From assembly GCA_039925965.1 (NCBI GenBank), contig JBDSXW010000027.1, positions 1-64,000 on the forward strand: 64,000 nt of DNA, in the 5' to 3' direction. The notes beneath the pieces were generated by a model. It saw only the letters and a program-made list of their open reading frames with translations, was not told the DNA's origin and did no database searches. Below, piece after piece: positions 1 to 8,188 of the stretch. A program made the position numbers and the translations under genes. The DNA comes from JAZKFT01 sp039925965 (GTDB lineage Bacteria > Bacteroidota > Bacteroidia > Chitinophagales > Chitinophagaceae). Position 1 is the stretch's first letter, and the number at the start of each line of letters is the position of its first letter.

Positions 1-374
1 CTACCAGCCGATAGTAAGCGGCAGTGTTATTAATAGCGGGATTATGCCTAAAGGAAACCTTTAAATACATGGCTGCAAAGCTAAAAAAGGGTTCCGGACT
101 TCGAACACCCCCCTGTGTACTACAAACCAAATTCAAAAGCAAAACCCTTTACCAGCAACGATTGTAACTCAAATAGCATCAGAAAATCATGAAAAATAAC
201 CGAAAATTGACTGTTTTGCTGCAACTTGGGTTAAGAGGTCCTGGGAATTTGCGGCATATTCATGTTTGTCTCTCGCCCAATCCATGATAGACCGCCGAAT
301 GATTGGCCAAAAAAAAGCCAGGCAACGCCTGACTTTCTTAAAATTAAAAACCCCTCAAATCTTCAGTCTCTTTA
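1..374. other. Left-end non-coding stretch
   Basis: No convincing coding region is seen on either strand in this left end of the window. The only recognisable element is the rho-independent terminator at 309-334 that serves the acyl-CoA dehydrogenase gene on the minus strand. Confidence 0.5.
309..334 (-). terminator. Rho-independent terminator of acyl-CoA dehydrogenase gene
   Basis: On the minus strand the arms AGTCAGGC and GCCTGGCT, one wobble pair apart from perfect, enclose a GTT loop and are followed by a run of eight T. It lies about 40 bases after the stop codon at 375. Confidence 0.8.
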
Positions 375-2168
375 TTAAAAACAATACCTGTTTTCTGCAA
401 TCAATTTAGCGGCCACCCTTCTCCTGGCGTCCTTGCTATTAAAGGGTTCAGCCTTGGTAAAGCGCTTGAGGCCCAGCAACATCATGCGTTGGTCGTCGCC
501 CCCGGCAAAGGAGTTGATCGCTTCTTTACCAGCATTGTTTACTTTATCCAGCGCATCGTTCAATGTGATCCGCATCATATCCGACTGTTCAACATAGCCA
601 GCGGCACCTACCACGTTGGTTTGTTTCATTACCCTTAACAAACAACTTTCAGCCACATATGTTTCAATGGCCATGTCTGCAATGTTCATCAAAATTTCCT
701 GTTCTCCCTCAATTTTTGCCATCAACTTTTGCACAGCCGCACCAGCCACCATCAAGATGGCCTTTTTCATATTGGTAATGTAACTCTTTTCTTTGGCAAA
801 AGGGCTTTCGTCGTCATTTCCGAAGTCTGGAATGCTCATTAATTCTTTCTGAACGTTCATGGCGGCACCCATCAGGTCCAGGCGACCTTTCATGGCGCGT
901 TTCAAAACCATATCGACGGTCAGCAGGCGGTTGATCTCGTTAGTGCCCTCGTAAATGCGGTTAATACGGCTGTCGCGGTAGGCTTTGCTGATGATATACT
1001 CATCGCTGAATCCGTTACCCCCATGTACCTGAACGCCTTCATCAACCACGTAATCCAGCACTTCGCTGCCATGTACTTTTAAGATGGCACACTCAATGGC
1101 AAATTCTTCGGCGGCACCAAGTAGTGCCTCGGCAAATGGCTTGCCCGCTGCCATCAGCGCATGTTCCATATCGCCAATGGCCTGTGAACAGCGGTAGACT
1201 GCGGTCTCATCGGCCCAGATACGGGTGGCCATTTCGGCCAGTTTGTATTTGATGGCGCCAAAATTGGCGATGGGTTGTTTAAACTGTTCGCGGGTATTTG
1301 CGTATTGGATAGTAGTGGTGGTAGCCCTTTTGCAACCGCCAAATGCAGCAGCCGCAAGCTTTATACGGCCAATATTCAATATGTTGAAGGCAATGATATG
1401 GCCTTTACCAATTTCGCCCAGCACATTTTCTACCGGCACTTTCGCATCCTGGAAATAGAGCTGTACTGTAGAGGAACCTTTGATACCCATTTTGTGTTCT
1501 TCCGGTCCAAGGGTAAAACCTTCGGTATCGCGGTCTACAATAAAGCCAGTGAATTTGTCGCCATCTATTTTGGCAAAAACGGTGTACACATCGGCAAAGC
1601 CGCCATTGGTAATCCAGCATTTCTGGCCATTGAGCAGGTAGTGTTTGCCGTCTTCAGTAAGAATAGCCGTCGTTTTTGCACCCAGGGCATCGCTGCCGCT
1701 GTTGGGTTCTGTCAGGCCATAAGACGCTTTCCATTCGCCGCTACCGAGCTTGGGAATGTATTTCTGTTTTTGAGCTTCGGTACCAAAATATAGTATTGGC
1801 AAGGTCCCAATACCGGTATGTGCTGCCACAGCAACTGAGAAGGAAAAGCCACCACCCATGCCTTCGGCGGTGATCATGGTGGTCACAAAGTCTTTGCCCA
1901 AGCCACCGTATTCTTCAGGGATGGATACACCCAAAAGGCCCTGGGCACCGGCTTTTTCCATCAGTGATGGCATCAGGCCTGGTTCCTGTTTGTCGATCCG
2001 TTCAATCACAGGCAGTACTTCTGCGTCCAGGAACTGGGCACACATATCCATCACCATTTTCTGTTCCTCTGTAAAATCTTCAGGGACAAAGATGTCCACC
2101 GGGTTGGATTCTTTTACCAGCCACTCGCCGCCTTTCAGGGCTGTCGATGTTTGTGTTGCGGTACTCAT
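375..2168 (-). CDS. Acyl-CoA dehydrogenase family protein
   Basis: FAD-dependent enzyme of fatty acid beta-oxidation that makes a trans-2-enoyl-CoA from an acyl-CoA. The three usual regions are visible: helical N-terminal domain (about residues 30-140), middle beta domain with the FAD motif YGLTEPNSGSD (150-160) and WITNGG (185-190), and the C-terminal helical domain with the catalytic glutamate at 407 in RIYEGTNEINR. At 597 residues it is about 200 longer than the classical 380-residue enzyme; the extra C-terminal helical extension (about 420-597) is common in Bacteroidota members. The substrate chain length cannot be read from the sequence. The gene stands alone, with its own terminator, and its start codon is preceded by AAATCGT-type heptamers (2171-2198). 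Confidence 0.93.
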   Translation of the reverse strand: MSTATQTSTALKGGEWLVKESNPVDIFVPEDFTEEQKMVMDMCAQFLDAEVLPVIERIDKQEPGLMPSLMEKAGAQGLLGVSIPEEYGGLGKDFVTTMITAEGMGGGFSFSVAVAAHTGIGTLPILYFGTEAQKQKYIPKLGSGEWKASYGLTEPNSGSDALGAKTTAILTEDGKHYLLNGQKCWITNGGFADVYTVFAKIDGDKFTGFIVDRDTEGFTLGPEEHKMGIKGSSTVQLYFQDAKVPVENVLGEIGKGHIIAFNILNIGRIKLAAAAFGGCKRATTTTIQYANTREQFKQPIANFGAIKYKLAEMATRIWADETAVYRCSQAIGDMEHALMAAGKPFAEALLGAAEEFAIECAILKVHGSEVLDYVVDEGVQVHGGNGFSDEYIISKAYRDSRINRIYEGTNEINRLLTVDMVLKRAMKGRLDLMGAAMNVQKELMSIPDFGNDDESPFAKEKSYITNMKKAILMVAGAAVQKLMAKIEGEQEILMNIADMAIETYVAESCLLRVMKQTNVVGAAGYVEQSDMMRITLNDALDKVNNAGKEAINSFAGGDDQRMMLLGLKRFTKAEPFNSKDARRRVAAKLIAENRYCF

Positions 2169-2170
2169 TG

Positions 2171-2205
2171 TGATTTACGATTTATGATTTGCGATTTTTT
2201 CTTTG
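2171..2205 (-). repeat. Degenerate AAATCGT heptamer repeat at start codon
   Basis: On the plus strand the units TGATTTA, CGATTTA, TGATTTG and CGATTTT follow each other with a period of seven, ending two bases from the ATG of the acyl-CoA dehydrogenase gene. Read in the gene's direction the unit is AAATCGT/AAATCAT. The same unit sits directly upstream of the PfkB kinase start at 44295-44329. Confidence 0.65.
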
Positions 2206-2371
2206 GTCAGTGGGTGAGGTCAACGGTCATTGTGTGAGAATATAGGGATGTAAAGGGTTGGTGCGTGGCTGCCTTCATATGGATCCGGTAAAAAATTATA
2301 GTCAAGTAACGCCCCCGGCACCGGAAGTTATCGCACACATGCCCACGCTCCATTCCTGCGCCAGTTAAGGT

Positions 2372-2812
2372 CTACTTCAAATTATCGTACACCTGTTGCA
2401 ATACCTTTTTCACCACTTCCACTTCTTCTTTGGTTACGCCTTCGAGGCCATCGTTCAGGGTATCGTTTGCGATGGTGGTCGACTGGTCTTTCATCTCCCT
2501 GGCCACTTCCGTCAGCTGGATTTTGTTAATCCGACGGTCGGTTTTGCTGCTCACCCTTTTTACGAGTCCCTGCTTTTCCATATTATGCAGGAGCCGGGTA
2601 ATGCTGGGCTTATCACGAAAAGTGCGGTTGCAGAGTTCCTGCTGACTGAGTCCGTCTTCCTTCCATAAGTGCACCAGCACGCTCCATTGTTCTACTGTAA
2701 GTTCTATTCCTGCCTGTCTGAAATTCTTTTGTAACCGCCTTGCAATGGCGGTATTGGCCATCCCAGTAATTACGCTGTATAGTTCGCCTCTCTTAAATTG
2801 ATTGTTTCCCAT
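2372..2812 (-). CDS. MarR family transcriptional regulator
   Basis: A 146-residue winged-helix DNA-binding protein of the MarR type. The order is dimerisation helices at both ends and a central winged helix (about residues 40-105), with LSQQELCNRTFRDKPSITRLL as recognition region and a wing with KTDRRINKIQLT. MarR proteins usually bind palindromes as dimers and release DNA when a small phenolic or oxidised ligand binds; the ligand here is unknown. The gene starts next to a strong 11-bp palindrome (2849-2876) that overlaps its own predicted promoter, so autoregulation is likely (inference). The divergent TonB-C gene at 2937 could be controlled by the same site. Confidence 0.9.
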   Translation of the reverse strand: MGNNQFKRGELYSVITGMANTAIARRLQKNFRQAGIELTVEQWSVLVHLWKEDGLSQQELCNRTFRDKPSITRLLHNMEKQGLVKRVSSKTDRRINKIQLTEVAREMKDQSTTIANDTLNDGLEGVTKEEVEVVKKVLQQVYDNLK

Positions 2813-2838
2813 TGGTTAGCTATGCAACTATTTCGACA

Positions 2839-2868
2839 TAAAAGTAGGAATATTAGTTGCATAAACAA
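2839..2868 (-). promoter_or_regulatory. Predicted marR promoter
   Basis: On the minus strand TTG (plus positions 2866-2868) is separated by 19 bases from TACTTTTA (2839-2846), close to the Bacteroidota TTG / TAnnTTTG consensus. It lies 26 bases before the marR start codon and overlaps the palindrome at 2849-2876. Confidence 0.6.
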
Positions 2869-2876
2869 CTAATATT
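2849..2876. promoter_or_regulatory. Probable MarR operator palindrome
   Basis: AATATTAGTTG (2849-2859) and CAACTAATATT (2866-2876) are perfect reverse complements around the six-base spacer CATAAA. A further half site, TATGCAACTA at 2821-2830, mirrors TAGTTGCATA at 2854-2863. The position between the -33 and -7 elements of the marR promoter fits repression by steric block. Confidence 0.65.
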
Positions 2877-2936
2877 TTCTGGACGAAGCATGCGTATGGA
2901 TTTTCCTGAAGGCGGTGTCTTTAGGAAAACATTGCT

Positions 2937-3854
2937 ATGAGAAAATTATTTCCCCTGATTACTTTCATTTCTGTTTTGGCATTTGTGGTGCCTGCGCTTG
3001 TTACAGGCAAGACAAAAAAGCGTAGGGAAGTGGTGGAAATAAAAACTTGTGAAAATGATGAATGGGGATGCAATACTGTATTCTCATGTTTAGATATGGC
3101 TCCTGAATTTCCAGGAGGGCTCGATTCGTTGAAGAGCTATATCGCCGGGAATACCAACTATACCGATGCTGCGGTTGACCATGATATTGAGGGGGTCATC
3201 CGTTGCCAGTTTATAATTGGCGCAGACGGAAAAGTAACAGAGGCAGGTCTTTTAAATAACCTGGGATACGGATTGGATGAAGAAGTACTAAGGGTTGTCA
3301 GGTCAATGCCAGACTGGATACCGGCAGAGGATAATGGAAGAAAAGCTCCCTATCGTTTGATACAAACAATTACGTTTTCGTTGGAACCAGAAGAAAAATT
3401 GCCAGTAAAAAGAGCGTTGGCTATTAAAGCGCCAAACTGTGATACTGTCACCAGGCAACCTCTCGAAGATGAAGACTTTATACAGTTTTATAAATGCGAA
3501 GAGCAAACAGCACCGTTCAAAGGCGGTACAGACTCTCTTATGAAATTTCTGGCCACCAATACCCATTATCCTGGCGCCGCCATTGATCGGGGAATAGAAG
3601 GCACTATTGAATGCAGCTTTGTTATTTCCAGAGACGGAAAAATAAGGGAAGCTGCGATCATTAAAGGCCTGGGTTATGGACTGGATGAGGAAGTTATAAG
3701 AGTGGTTATGTCAATGCCCGACTGGATACCGGAAGAGGCAGGTGGCCGCAAAGTATCGTACAAAATGGTTCAGAAATTTACATTTTCGATTCCGCCAGAG
3801 GATAAAATAAAGAAGCAGGAATGTGATGATGCCATTAAAGGAACTATACTATAA
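2937..3854 (+). CDS. Secreted protein with two TonB C-terminal-like domains
   Basis: A 305-residue protein with an N-terminal signal peptide (about residues 1-25) and two copies of a TonB-C-like module at about 52-153 and 185-290. Each copy has FPGG or FKGG, a DSL(K/M)xxL-type helix, IEGxIxCxFxIxxDGK, LGYGLDEEVxRVVxSMPDWIP and a final beta strand ending in FS. Known TonB proteins use this domain to contact TonB boxes of outer-membrane transporters, but carry an N-terminal membrane anchor and a proline-rich spanning region; neither is present here. The function is therefore open: a periplasmic or envelope protein using the fold for protein binding. Cysteine pairs are conserved near each module. 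Twenty-eight bases downstream lies a one-domain paralogue, probably in the same transcript. Confidence 0.75.
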   Translation: MRKLFPLITFISVLAFVVPALVTGKTKKRREVVEIKTCENDEWGCNTVFSCLDMAPEFPGGLDSLKSYIAGNTNYTDAAVDHDIEGVIRCQFIIGADGKVTEAGLLNNLGYGLDEEVLRVVRSMPDWIPAEDNGRKAPYRLIQTITFSLEPEEKLPVKRALAIKAPNCDTVTRQPLEDEDFIQFYKCEEQTAPFKGGTDSLMKFLATNTHYPGAAIDRGIEGTIECSFVISRDGKIREAAIIKGLGYGLDEEVIRVVMSMPDWIPEEAGGRKVSYKMVQKFTFSIPPEDKIKKQECDDAIKGTIL

Positions 3855-3882
3855 CAAAGAACGTTTTATAAAGGCCTGATGT

Positions 3883-4347
3883 ATGAAAAGACAAATATTG
3901 CTTTTCCTTTTTACCGCCGTGTTATCCCTGGGTTGTTTTGGCCAAAAAGTCGATAAGGTTGAATACGACACGCTGTTCCGATGCGTGGTGGAAACACCGG
4001 CTTCATTTCCGGGAGGCACGGATGCCTTTCTAAGATATTTTGAACTGCAGTTTCAATACCCGGACTCAAATGCTGAACGAGATATTTCAGGCGGGGTACG
4101 CTGTTCCTGCATCATTACAAAAGGTGGGGTGGTAACCGAAATACAGATCATCAAGGGCCTGGGTTTTGGAATAGATGAAGAAGTAATCAGGGTGTTGTCA
4201 AAAATGCCCAAATGGATACCAGCGCAACGAAACGGGCGTAACATCAGCTGGCGATGGACGCAAGATTTCATTTTTTGCCTCGGGGAAGATTCGGTAGCGC
4301 TGACAAAGAAAGAAGTTTGTTTAGTGGGTGAAGAAATGATTTTGTGA
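3883..4347 (+). CDS. Secreted single TonB-C-domain protein
   Basis: A 154-residue paralogue of the preceding gene's modules, with signal peptide (residues 1-20, ending around CFG-Q) and one TonB-C-like domain at about 35-135: FPGGTDAFL, ISGGVRCSCIITKGG, KGLGFGIDEEVIRVLSKMPKWIP. There is no proline-rich linker or second membrane anchor. The close spacing and the same conserved motifs suggest that the pair arose by tandem duplication and that the two are co-transcribed. No specific function can be assigned. Confidence 0.7.
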   Translation: MKRQILLFLFTAVLSLGCFGQKVDKVEYDTLFRCVVETPASFPGGTDAFLRYFELQFQYPDSNAERDISGGVRCSCIITKGGVVTEIQIIKGLGFGIDEEVIRVLSKMPKWIPAQRNGRNISWRWTQDFIFCLGEDSVALTKKEVCLVGEEMIL

Positions 4348-4460
4348 GCTGTGGCTGATGCCACGGTGGAAGTCGAAATCAGGCCACGGTGAGTTCTGCG
4401 GCCAACACACAGAGCTTGGGCACCAGCATCGACTGGCAAGCGCATATTTTTTTGTTTTAC

Positions 4461-5603
4461 TTATTTACCTACCTGCGCGGCCAATGTATCCAGCAGCGCC
4501 TTACCCCTTAAATTAACAGCCACTACTTTGCCCGACGGGTCTACTAAAATATTAAACGGAATTCCATTAATCGCATAGGTTTCTGCCGCTTTGCTTTGCC
4601 ATTGTTTCAGGTCGCTAATATGTGTCCAGGTGAGGCCGTCCTGCCGGATGGCTTTTTGCCAGGCGCCTTTTTGAAGATCGAGTGAAATACCAAGTACGGT
4701 AAAGTTCTTGTCTTTGTACAAGTTGAAAGCGGCTACCACATTGGGGTTCTCAGCCCGGCAGGGCGCACACCAACTGGCCCAAAAATCGACCAGCAGCCAT
4801 TTCCCTTTAAAGCTGCTTACTGCAATTAGCTTACCGCTGGTATCCGGAAGTGAGATATCCGGCACTGGCTTGCCGACTAACTGATTTCCCTGTTGATCCA
4901 TGGAGTTTTGCGAGGAGGCATTTACCCGCAATAATTGTAAACCGGGATGATTGGGGAAACGCTTAAGCGCTGTTTGCAGCACATAATTCCACTCTGTCTC
5001 ATTGTTGACCTGTTTCGCCATGCCCGTGGCAAAGTAGACAGCCGTTCCGTTGGTTTCATTGGCGATAAAGTCGGTAAGGATCCTTTTGAGTGCCGTCAGG
5101 TTTTGATCGGTAGCCATCCCCGCGGCTAGCTTAAGGCTATCGTTTCCGTTGGATTTTTCAAGGCTGTCAGAGAACCTTCTTTTGATGGCGTAGATACTGT
5201 CTGCCTTCAAAAAATTACTGAACATTATTTTCATGTCTTCGTTCACCTTGCTTCCTGCTGTGGTATATGCAGGAAGGTTTTTTGCGTCGGCATGCAGTTC
5301 TATTTTGGGCTCGTCGTTGATCAGCATCAGGCCCGGGCCATTTTCTACAAATACCTGGTAAATGCCTTCGCCTTTGGAAATGGTGGTGAGGGTAAAATGT
5401 CCTTTTTCATCGATAGCGGCGGTGTCAACGATAGTGCGTTTTGCGGAGCCGAACGGGAGTTCGGCAAGGAATATTTTTTTGGAGGATGTGTTGGTGAAGC
5501 TACCGGAAACTTCGAACGTTTTAGGATCGCTGCCCGACTGGCAGGCATTGAGGCTGATGGCGGCGAGCAGGAGCAGGAAAGGTATTTTGGATGAATGCTT
5601 CAT
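4461..5603 (-). CDS. TlpA-like thiol-disulfide oxidoreductase (DUF4369 + AhpC/TSA)
   Basis: A 380-residue envelope lipoprotein or periplasmic protein. The signal sequence ends in a lipobox-like LNAC (cysteine about residue 21). An N-terminal DUF4369-like beta domain (about 28-130) is followed by a helical linker and a TlpA/ResA-type thioredoxin domain (about 245-380) with the redox motif WASWCAPC and the cis-proline stretch GIPFNIL. Such proteins reduce or exchange disulfides in exported proteins, for example during cytochrome maturation, and are abundant in Bacteroidota. The partner is unknown. It is transcribed away from gatB; the gap between them (5604-5765) holds two hairpins. Confidence 0.88.
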   Translation of the reverse strand: MKHSSKIPFLLLLAAISLNACQSGSDPKTFEVSGSFTNTSSKKIFLAELPFGSAKRTIVDTAAIDEKGHFTLTTISKGEGIYQVFVENGPGLMLINDEPKIELHADAKNLPAYTTAGSKVNEDMKIMFSNFLKADSIYAIKRRFSDSLEKSNGNDSLKLAAGMATDQNLTALKRILTDFIANETNGTAVYFATGMAKQVNNETEWNYVLQTALKRFPNHPGLQLLRVNASSQNSMDQQGNQLVGKPVPDISLPDTSGKLIAVSSFKGKWLLVDFWASWCAPCRAENPNVVAAFNLYKDKNFTVLGISLDLQKGAWQKAIRQDGLTWTHISDLKQWQSKAAETYAINGIPFNILVDPSGKVVAVNLRGKALLDTLAAQVGK

Positions 5604-5661
5604 TGCTTGAATTGATGTTTTGTTTCTTTAGTTTGTTGATGTGTGCGCCAGGACCACCCCC

Positions 5662-5705
5662 GCTTTTGACCTGCGGTCAAAAGCTACCCTCCCGATGTAT
5701 CGGGA
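5662..5705. repeat. Two adjacent perfect hairpins (REP-like intergenic element)
   Basis: GCTTTTGACC (5662-5671) pairs with GGTCAAAAGC (5675-5684) around a three-base loop, and directly after it TCCCGAT (5690-5696) pairs with ATCGGGA (5699-5705). There is no T run, so it is not a simple terminator. The arrangement resembles dispersed REP-type palindromes. Confidence 0.6.
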
Positions 5706-5765
5706 CGGGAGACACAGGTCCGAATCGTCGATTGGGTATCGACCGGGTTGGGTAAGAGTGTGTAT

Positions 5766-7211
5766 TTATTGCAGCTTGTCTTGTAGCAGCGCTGTCACTT
5801 TTTGAGGATCTGCTTTGCCTTTGGAGCGTTTTTTTACTTCGCCTACGAACAGGCCAATCAGGCCTTTTTTACCCTTTTTGTAGTCCTGCACTTTGTCGGG
5901 CATGGCGGCTATTACCTCGTTTACCCAAACTGCCAGTTCGTCTTCGTTACTATCCTGCAACAGGTTTAGGCCGGTAGCTATTGCCAACGGGTCTGCGCCG
6001 GGTTGCTGAATTAGAATGGGTAAAATTTTAGCACAGGCGGTGCTGAAGTTTACTTTGCCACCCTGAACCAACTCAATCAATGCAGCCAGTGAGGAGGTTG
6101 ACACCGGCCAGGATTCGATGGTCGCATTGTTTTCATTCAGCCAGTTTTTTACCGGGCCGAGCATCCAGTTCGCAGCAGCCTTGGTGTGTGGTGTTTCTTT
6201 AATCAATTGGTTGAAATAATCGCTGATCGATTTTTCCTCCGAAAGCACTTTAGCATCCTGCTCAGGAAGCTGGAGTATGGAAATATATTTCTCCAGAATT
6301 TGCTCCGGCAATTCAGGAAGTGCGGCTTTTATTTCATCCAGGTAACTATTACTCACTTCAAAAGGCGGAAGATCGGGGCAGGGGAAATAGCGGTAATCGT
6401 TGGCCTCTTCCTTATCCCGCTGCGGCGCGGTGGTATTATTATCGGCATCGTAGCCCCTCGTTTGCTGGATAATCTTTCCGCCTTTGTCGGTTAACATTAC
6501 CTGGCGTTGTATTTCGCCCTCGATAGCCCGTTTTACGTTCCGGATGCTATTCAGGTTTTTTACTTCCACCTTTGTACCTAGTTTGGTTTCGCCCACCGGC
6601 CGGATGCTGATATTGGCATCGCACCGCAGGCTGCCTTCTTCCATATTGCCATCGCAGATACCCAGCCAGCGTACCAGCTTTCGCAGTTCGGTTAAAAAGG
6701 CGAAGGCCTCGTCGGCACTGCGTATCACCGGATCGGTTACCAATTCTAATAGTGGCACGCCGGCGCGGTTGAGGTCAATACAGGTGTAGTCGGGATGGGC
6801 ATCATGAATACTTTTGCCGGCATCCTCTTCCAGGTGAATATGGTGAATCTGGACAATGCTTTTTGCCCCCTGGTTGGAAATACCCAACTGCCCGCCCATG
6901 CAGATAGGAAACAGCATCTGGCTGGTTTGGTAAGCCTTTGGTAAATCGGGATAGAAATAGTGTTTACGATCGAAAAAACTGTGGCGTGTAATCTCGCATT
7001 GCAGCGCCACACCCAGGCGGATGGCATATTCCACAGCCTTTTTATTCAACACCGGCAGCGTGCCGGGATGCGCCATTGTAACGGGTGAAATATGGGTATT
7101 GGGATCTCCACCGAAAGCAGCGCTGTCGCCACAAAACAGCTTGCTTTTAGTGAGTAATTGTATATGAACCTCGAGCCCGATAACGGCCTCGTATGACGTA
7201 GAAACTGACAT
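5766..7211 (-). CDS. gatB: Asp-tRNA(Asn)/Glu-tRNA(Gln) amidotransferase subunit B
   Basis: GatB of the GatCAB complex, which turns Glu-tRNA(Gln) or Asp-tRNA(Asn) into Gln-tRNA or Asn-tRNA. The N-terminal catalytic domain opens with EAVIGLEVHIQLLTKSKLFC and continues with the family's HPGTLPVLN, FDRKHYFYPDLPKAYQ, HLEEDAGKS, NRAGVPLLELVTDP and EEGSLRCDANIS; the C-terminal helical YqeY-like tail covers about residues 330-481. The length of 481 matches the family. gatA and gatC are not in the window, as is common when the subunits are scattered. The start at 7211 gives the normal N-terminus and has a TATTTTTG promoter-like element only a few bases upstream. Confidence 0.97.
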   Translation of the reverse strand: MSVSTSYEAVIGLEVHIQLLTKSKLFCGDSAAFGGDPNTHISPVTMAHPGTLPVLNKKAVEYAIRLGVALQCEITRHSFFDRKHYFYPDLPKAYQTSQMLFPICMGGQLGISNQGAKSIVQIHHIHLEEDAGKSIHDAHPDYTCIDLNRAGVPLLELVTDPVIRSADEAFAFLTELRKLVRWLGICDGNMEEGSLRCDANISIRPVGETKLGTKVEVKNLNSIRNVKRAIEGEIQRQVMLTDKGGKIIQQTRGYDADNNTTAPQRDKEEANDYRYFPCPDLPPFEVSNSYLDEIKAALPELPEQILEKYISILQLPEQDAKVLSEEKSISDYFNQLIKETPHTKAAANWMLGPVKNWLNENNATIESWPVSTSSLAALIELVQGGKVNFSTACAKILPILIQQPGADPLAIATGLNLLQDSNEDELAVWVNEVIAAMPDKVQDYKKGKKGLIGLFVGEVKKRSKGKADPQKVTALLQDKLQ

Positions 7212-7215
7212 GCGG

Positions 7216-7223
7216 CAAAAATA
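7216..7223 (-). promoter_or_regulatory. Possible -7 element of gatB
   Basis: On the minus strand the sequence TATTTTTG fits the Bacteroidota -7 consensus TAnnTTTG and lies only five bases before the ATG, implying a very short or absent leader. No matching TTG at the usual distance is seen, so this is tentative. Confidence 0.35.
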
Positions 7224-7292
7224 GGCGTCTGCAAGCGTTTTTATGCCAGGCGCTTTTTAATGGGGTGCATTTAAGATTATTGCAGCCTTTTT

Positions 7293-7318
7293 TAGCCCCC
7301 TGTCCCCGAAAGGGGTGC
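7293..7318 (-). repeat. GC-rich interspersed palindromic repeat, copy 1
   Basis: Contains the perfect palindrome CCCCGAAAGGGG. The reverse complement of this 26-base stretch matches 63877-63902 at 22 of 26 positions. It lies between gatB and the divergent lpxH-like gene. Confidence 0.55.
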
Positions 7319-7419
7319 CTCCCGGCAGTCTTTGAATTATTTGACAATTTTGCTAAACGACAATTTTAAATGCATCACAACTGTGATTGCGGGGCTAAAA
7401 TGCAGTGCATATTTGCAGC

Positions 7420-8181
7420 ATGGAACTGCCAGCAGCAAATAAAAATATCTACTTTCTCTCCGACTTCCACATGGGCGCCCCCAATGCTGCCGCCAGCCGC
7501 GAACGGGAGAAAAAAATCATCCGCTTCCTGGAGAGTATTAAAGGCTCCGCCAAAGAGATCTTCATCGTAGGCGATATGTTTGATTTCTGGTACGAATACC
7601 GGCATGTGGTGCCGAAAGGGTATGTGCGCTTGCTGGGCAAGCTGGGCGAACTAACGGACAGCGGTATCAAACTGCATTTTTTTGTAGGCAACCACGATAT
7701 GTGGATGAAAAACTACCTGCAAAAAGAGCTGGATATCCCGGTATATTTTGAACCCAAAGAATTTGTCTTTGGCGAAAAGAATTTCCTCATCGGTCATGGC
7801 GATGGGCTGGGGCCGGGTGATCGGGGATATAAACTTCTGAAGAAGCTATTTCGCAACCCAGTCTGTCACTGGCTATTTGGCATTTTGCCCCCAACTATCG
7901 GCATGGGCCTGGCCAATTATTTCAGCCGTAAAAGCCGGGAAGCGGTGGCCGACCACGAGCAACAATTTCTGGGCGAAGACAAGGAATGGCTGATCACTTA
8001 CAGCCGGGAAGTGCTTGCAAAAAAGCACTACGATTTTTTTGTGTTTGGCCACAGGCATCTGCCGATTGATTTTCAACTGGGGGACAACAGCCGGTACATT
8101 AATTTAGGCGATTGGGTCCGGCATTTTACCTATGTTGTTTTTGATGGCAACAATATGGAACTGAAATCTTTCGAAAAATAA
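7420..8181 (+). CDS. lpxH: LpxH-like UDP-2,3-diacylglucosamine diphosphatase
   Basis: A calcineurin-like metallophosphoesterase of about 253 residues. It shows the ordered metal-binding motifs of the family: SDFHMGAP (DxH), GDMFDFWYEY (GDxxD), GNHD, GHGDGLG and FGHRHLP (GHxH). GDxxDFW and the GHGD box are typical of LpxH, which cleaves the pyrophosphate of UDP-2,3-diacylglucosamine to lipid X in lipid A synthesis at the inner membrane face. The start is taken at ATG 7420 (MELPAANKN); the frame is also open from a GTG at 7405. A TTG and CATATTTG pair just upstream may be the promoter. A second, more divergent homologue lies at 62947-63783; which one is the true LpxH cannot be decided here. Confidence 0.85.
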   Translation: MELPAANKNIYFLSDFHMGAPNAAASREREKKIIRFLESIKGSAKEIFIVGDMFDFWYEYRHVVPKGYVRLLGKLGELTDSGIKLHFFVGNHDMWMKNYLQKELDIPVYFEPKEFVFGEKNFLIGHGDGLGPGDRGYKLLKKLFRNPVCHWLFGILPPTIGMGLANYFSRKSREAVADHEQQFLGEDKEWLITYSREVLAKKHYDFFVFGHRHLPIDFQLGDNSRYINLGDWVRHFTYVVFDGNNMELKSFEK

Positions 8182-8188
8182 AAACCAC

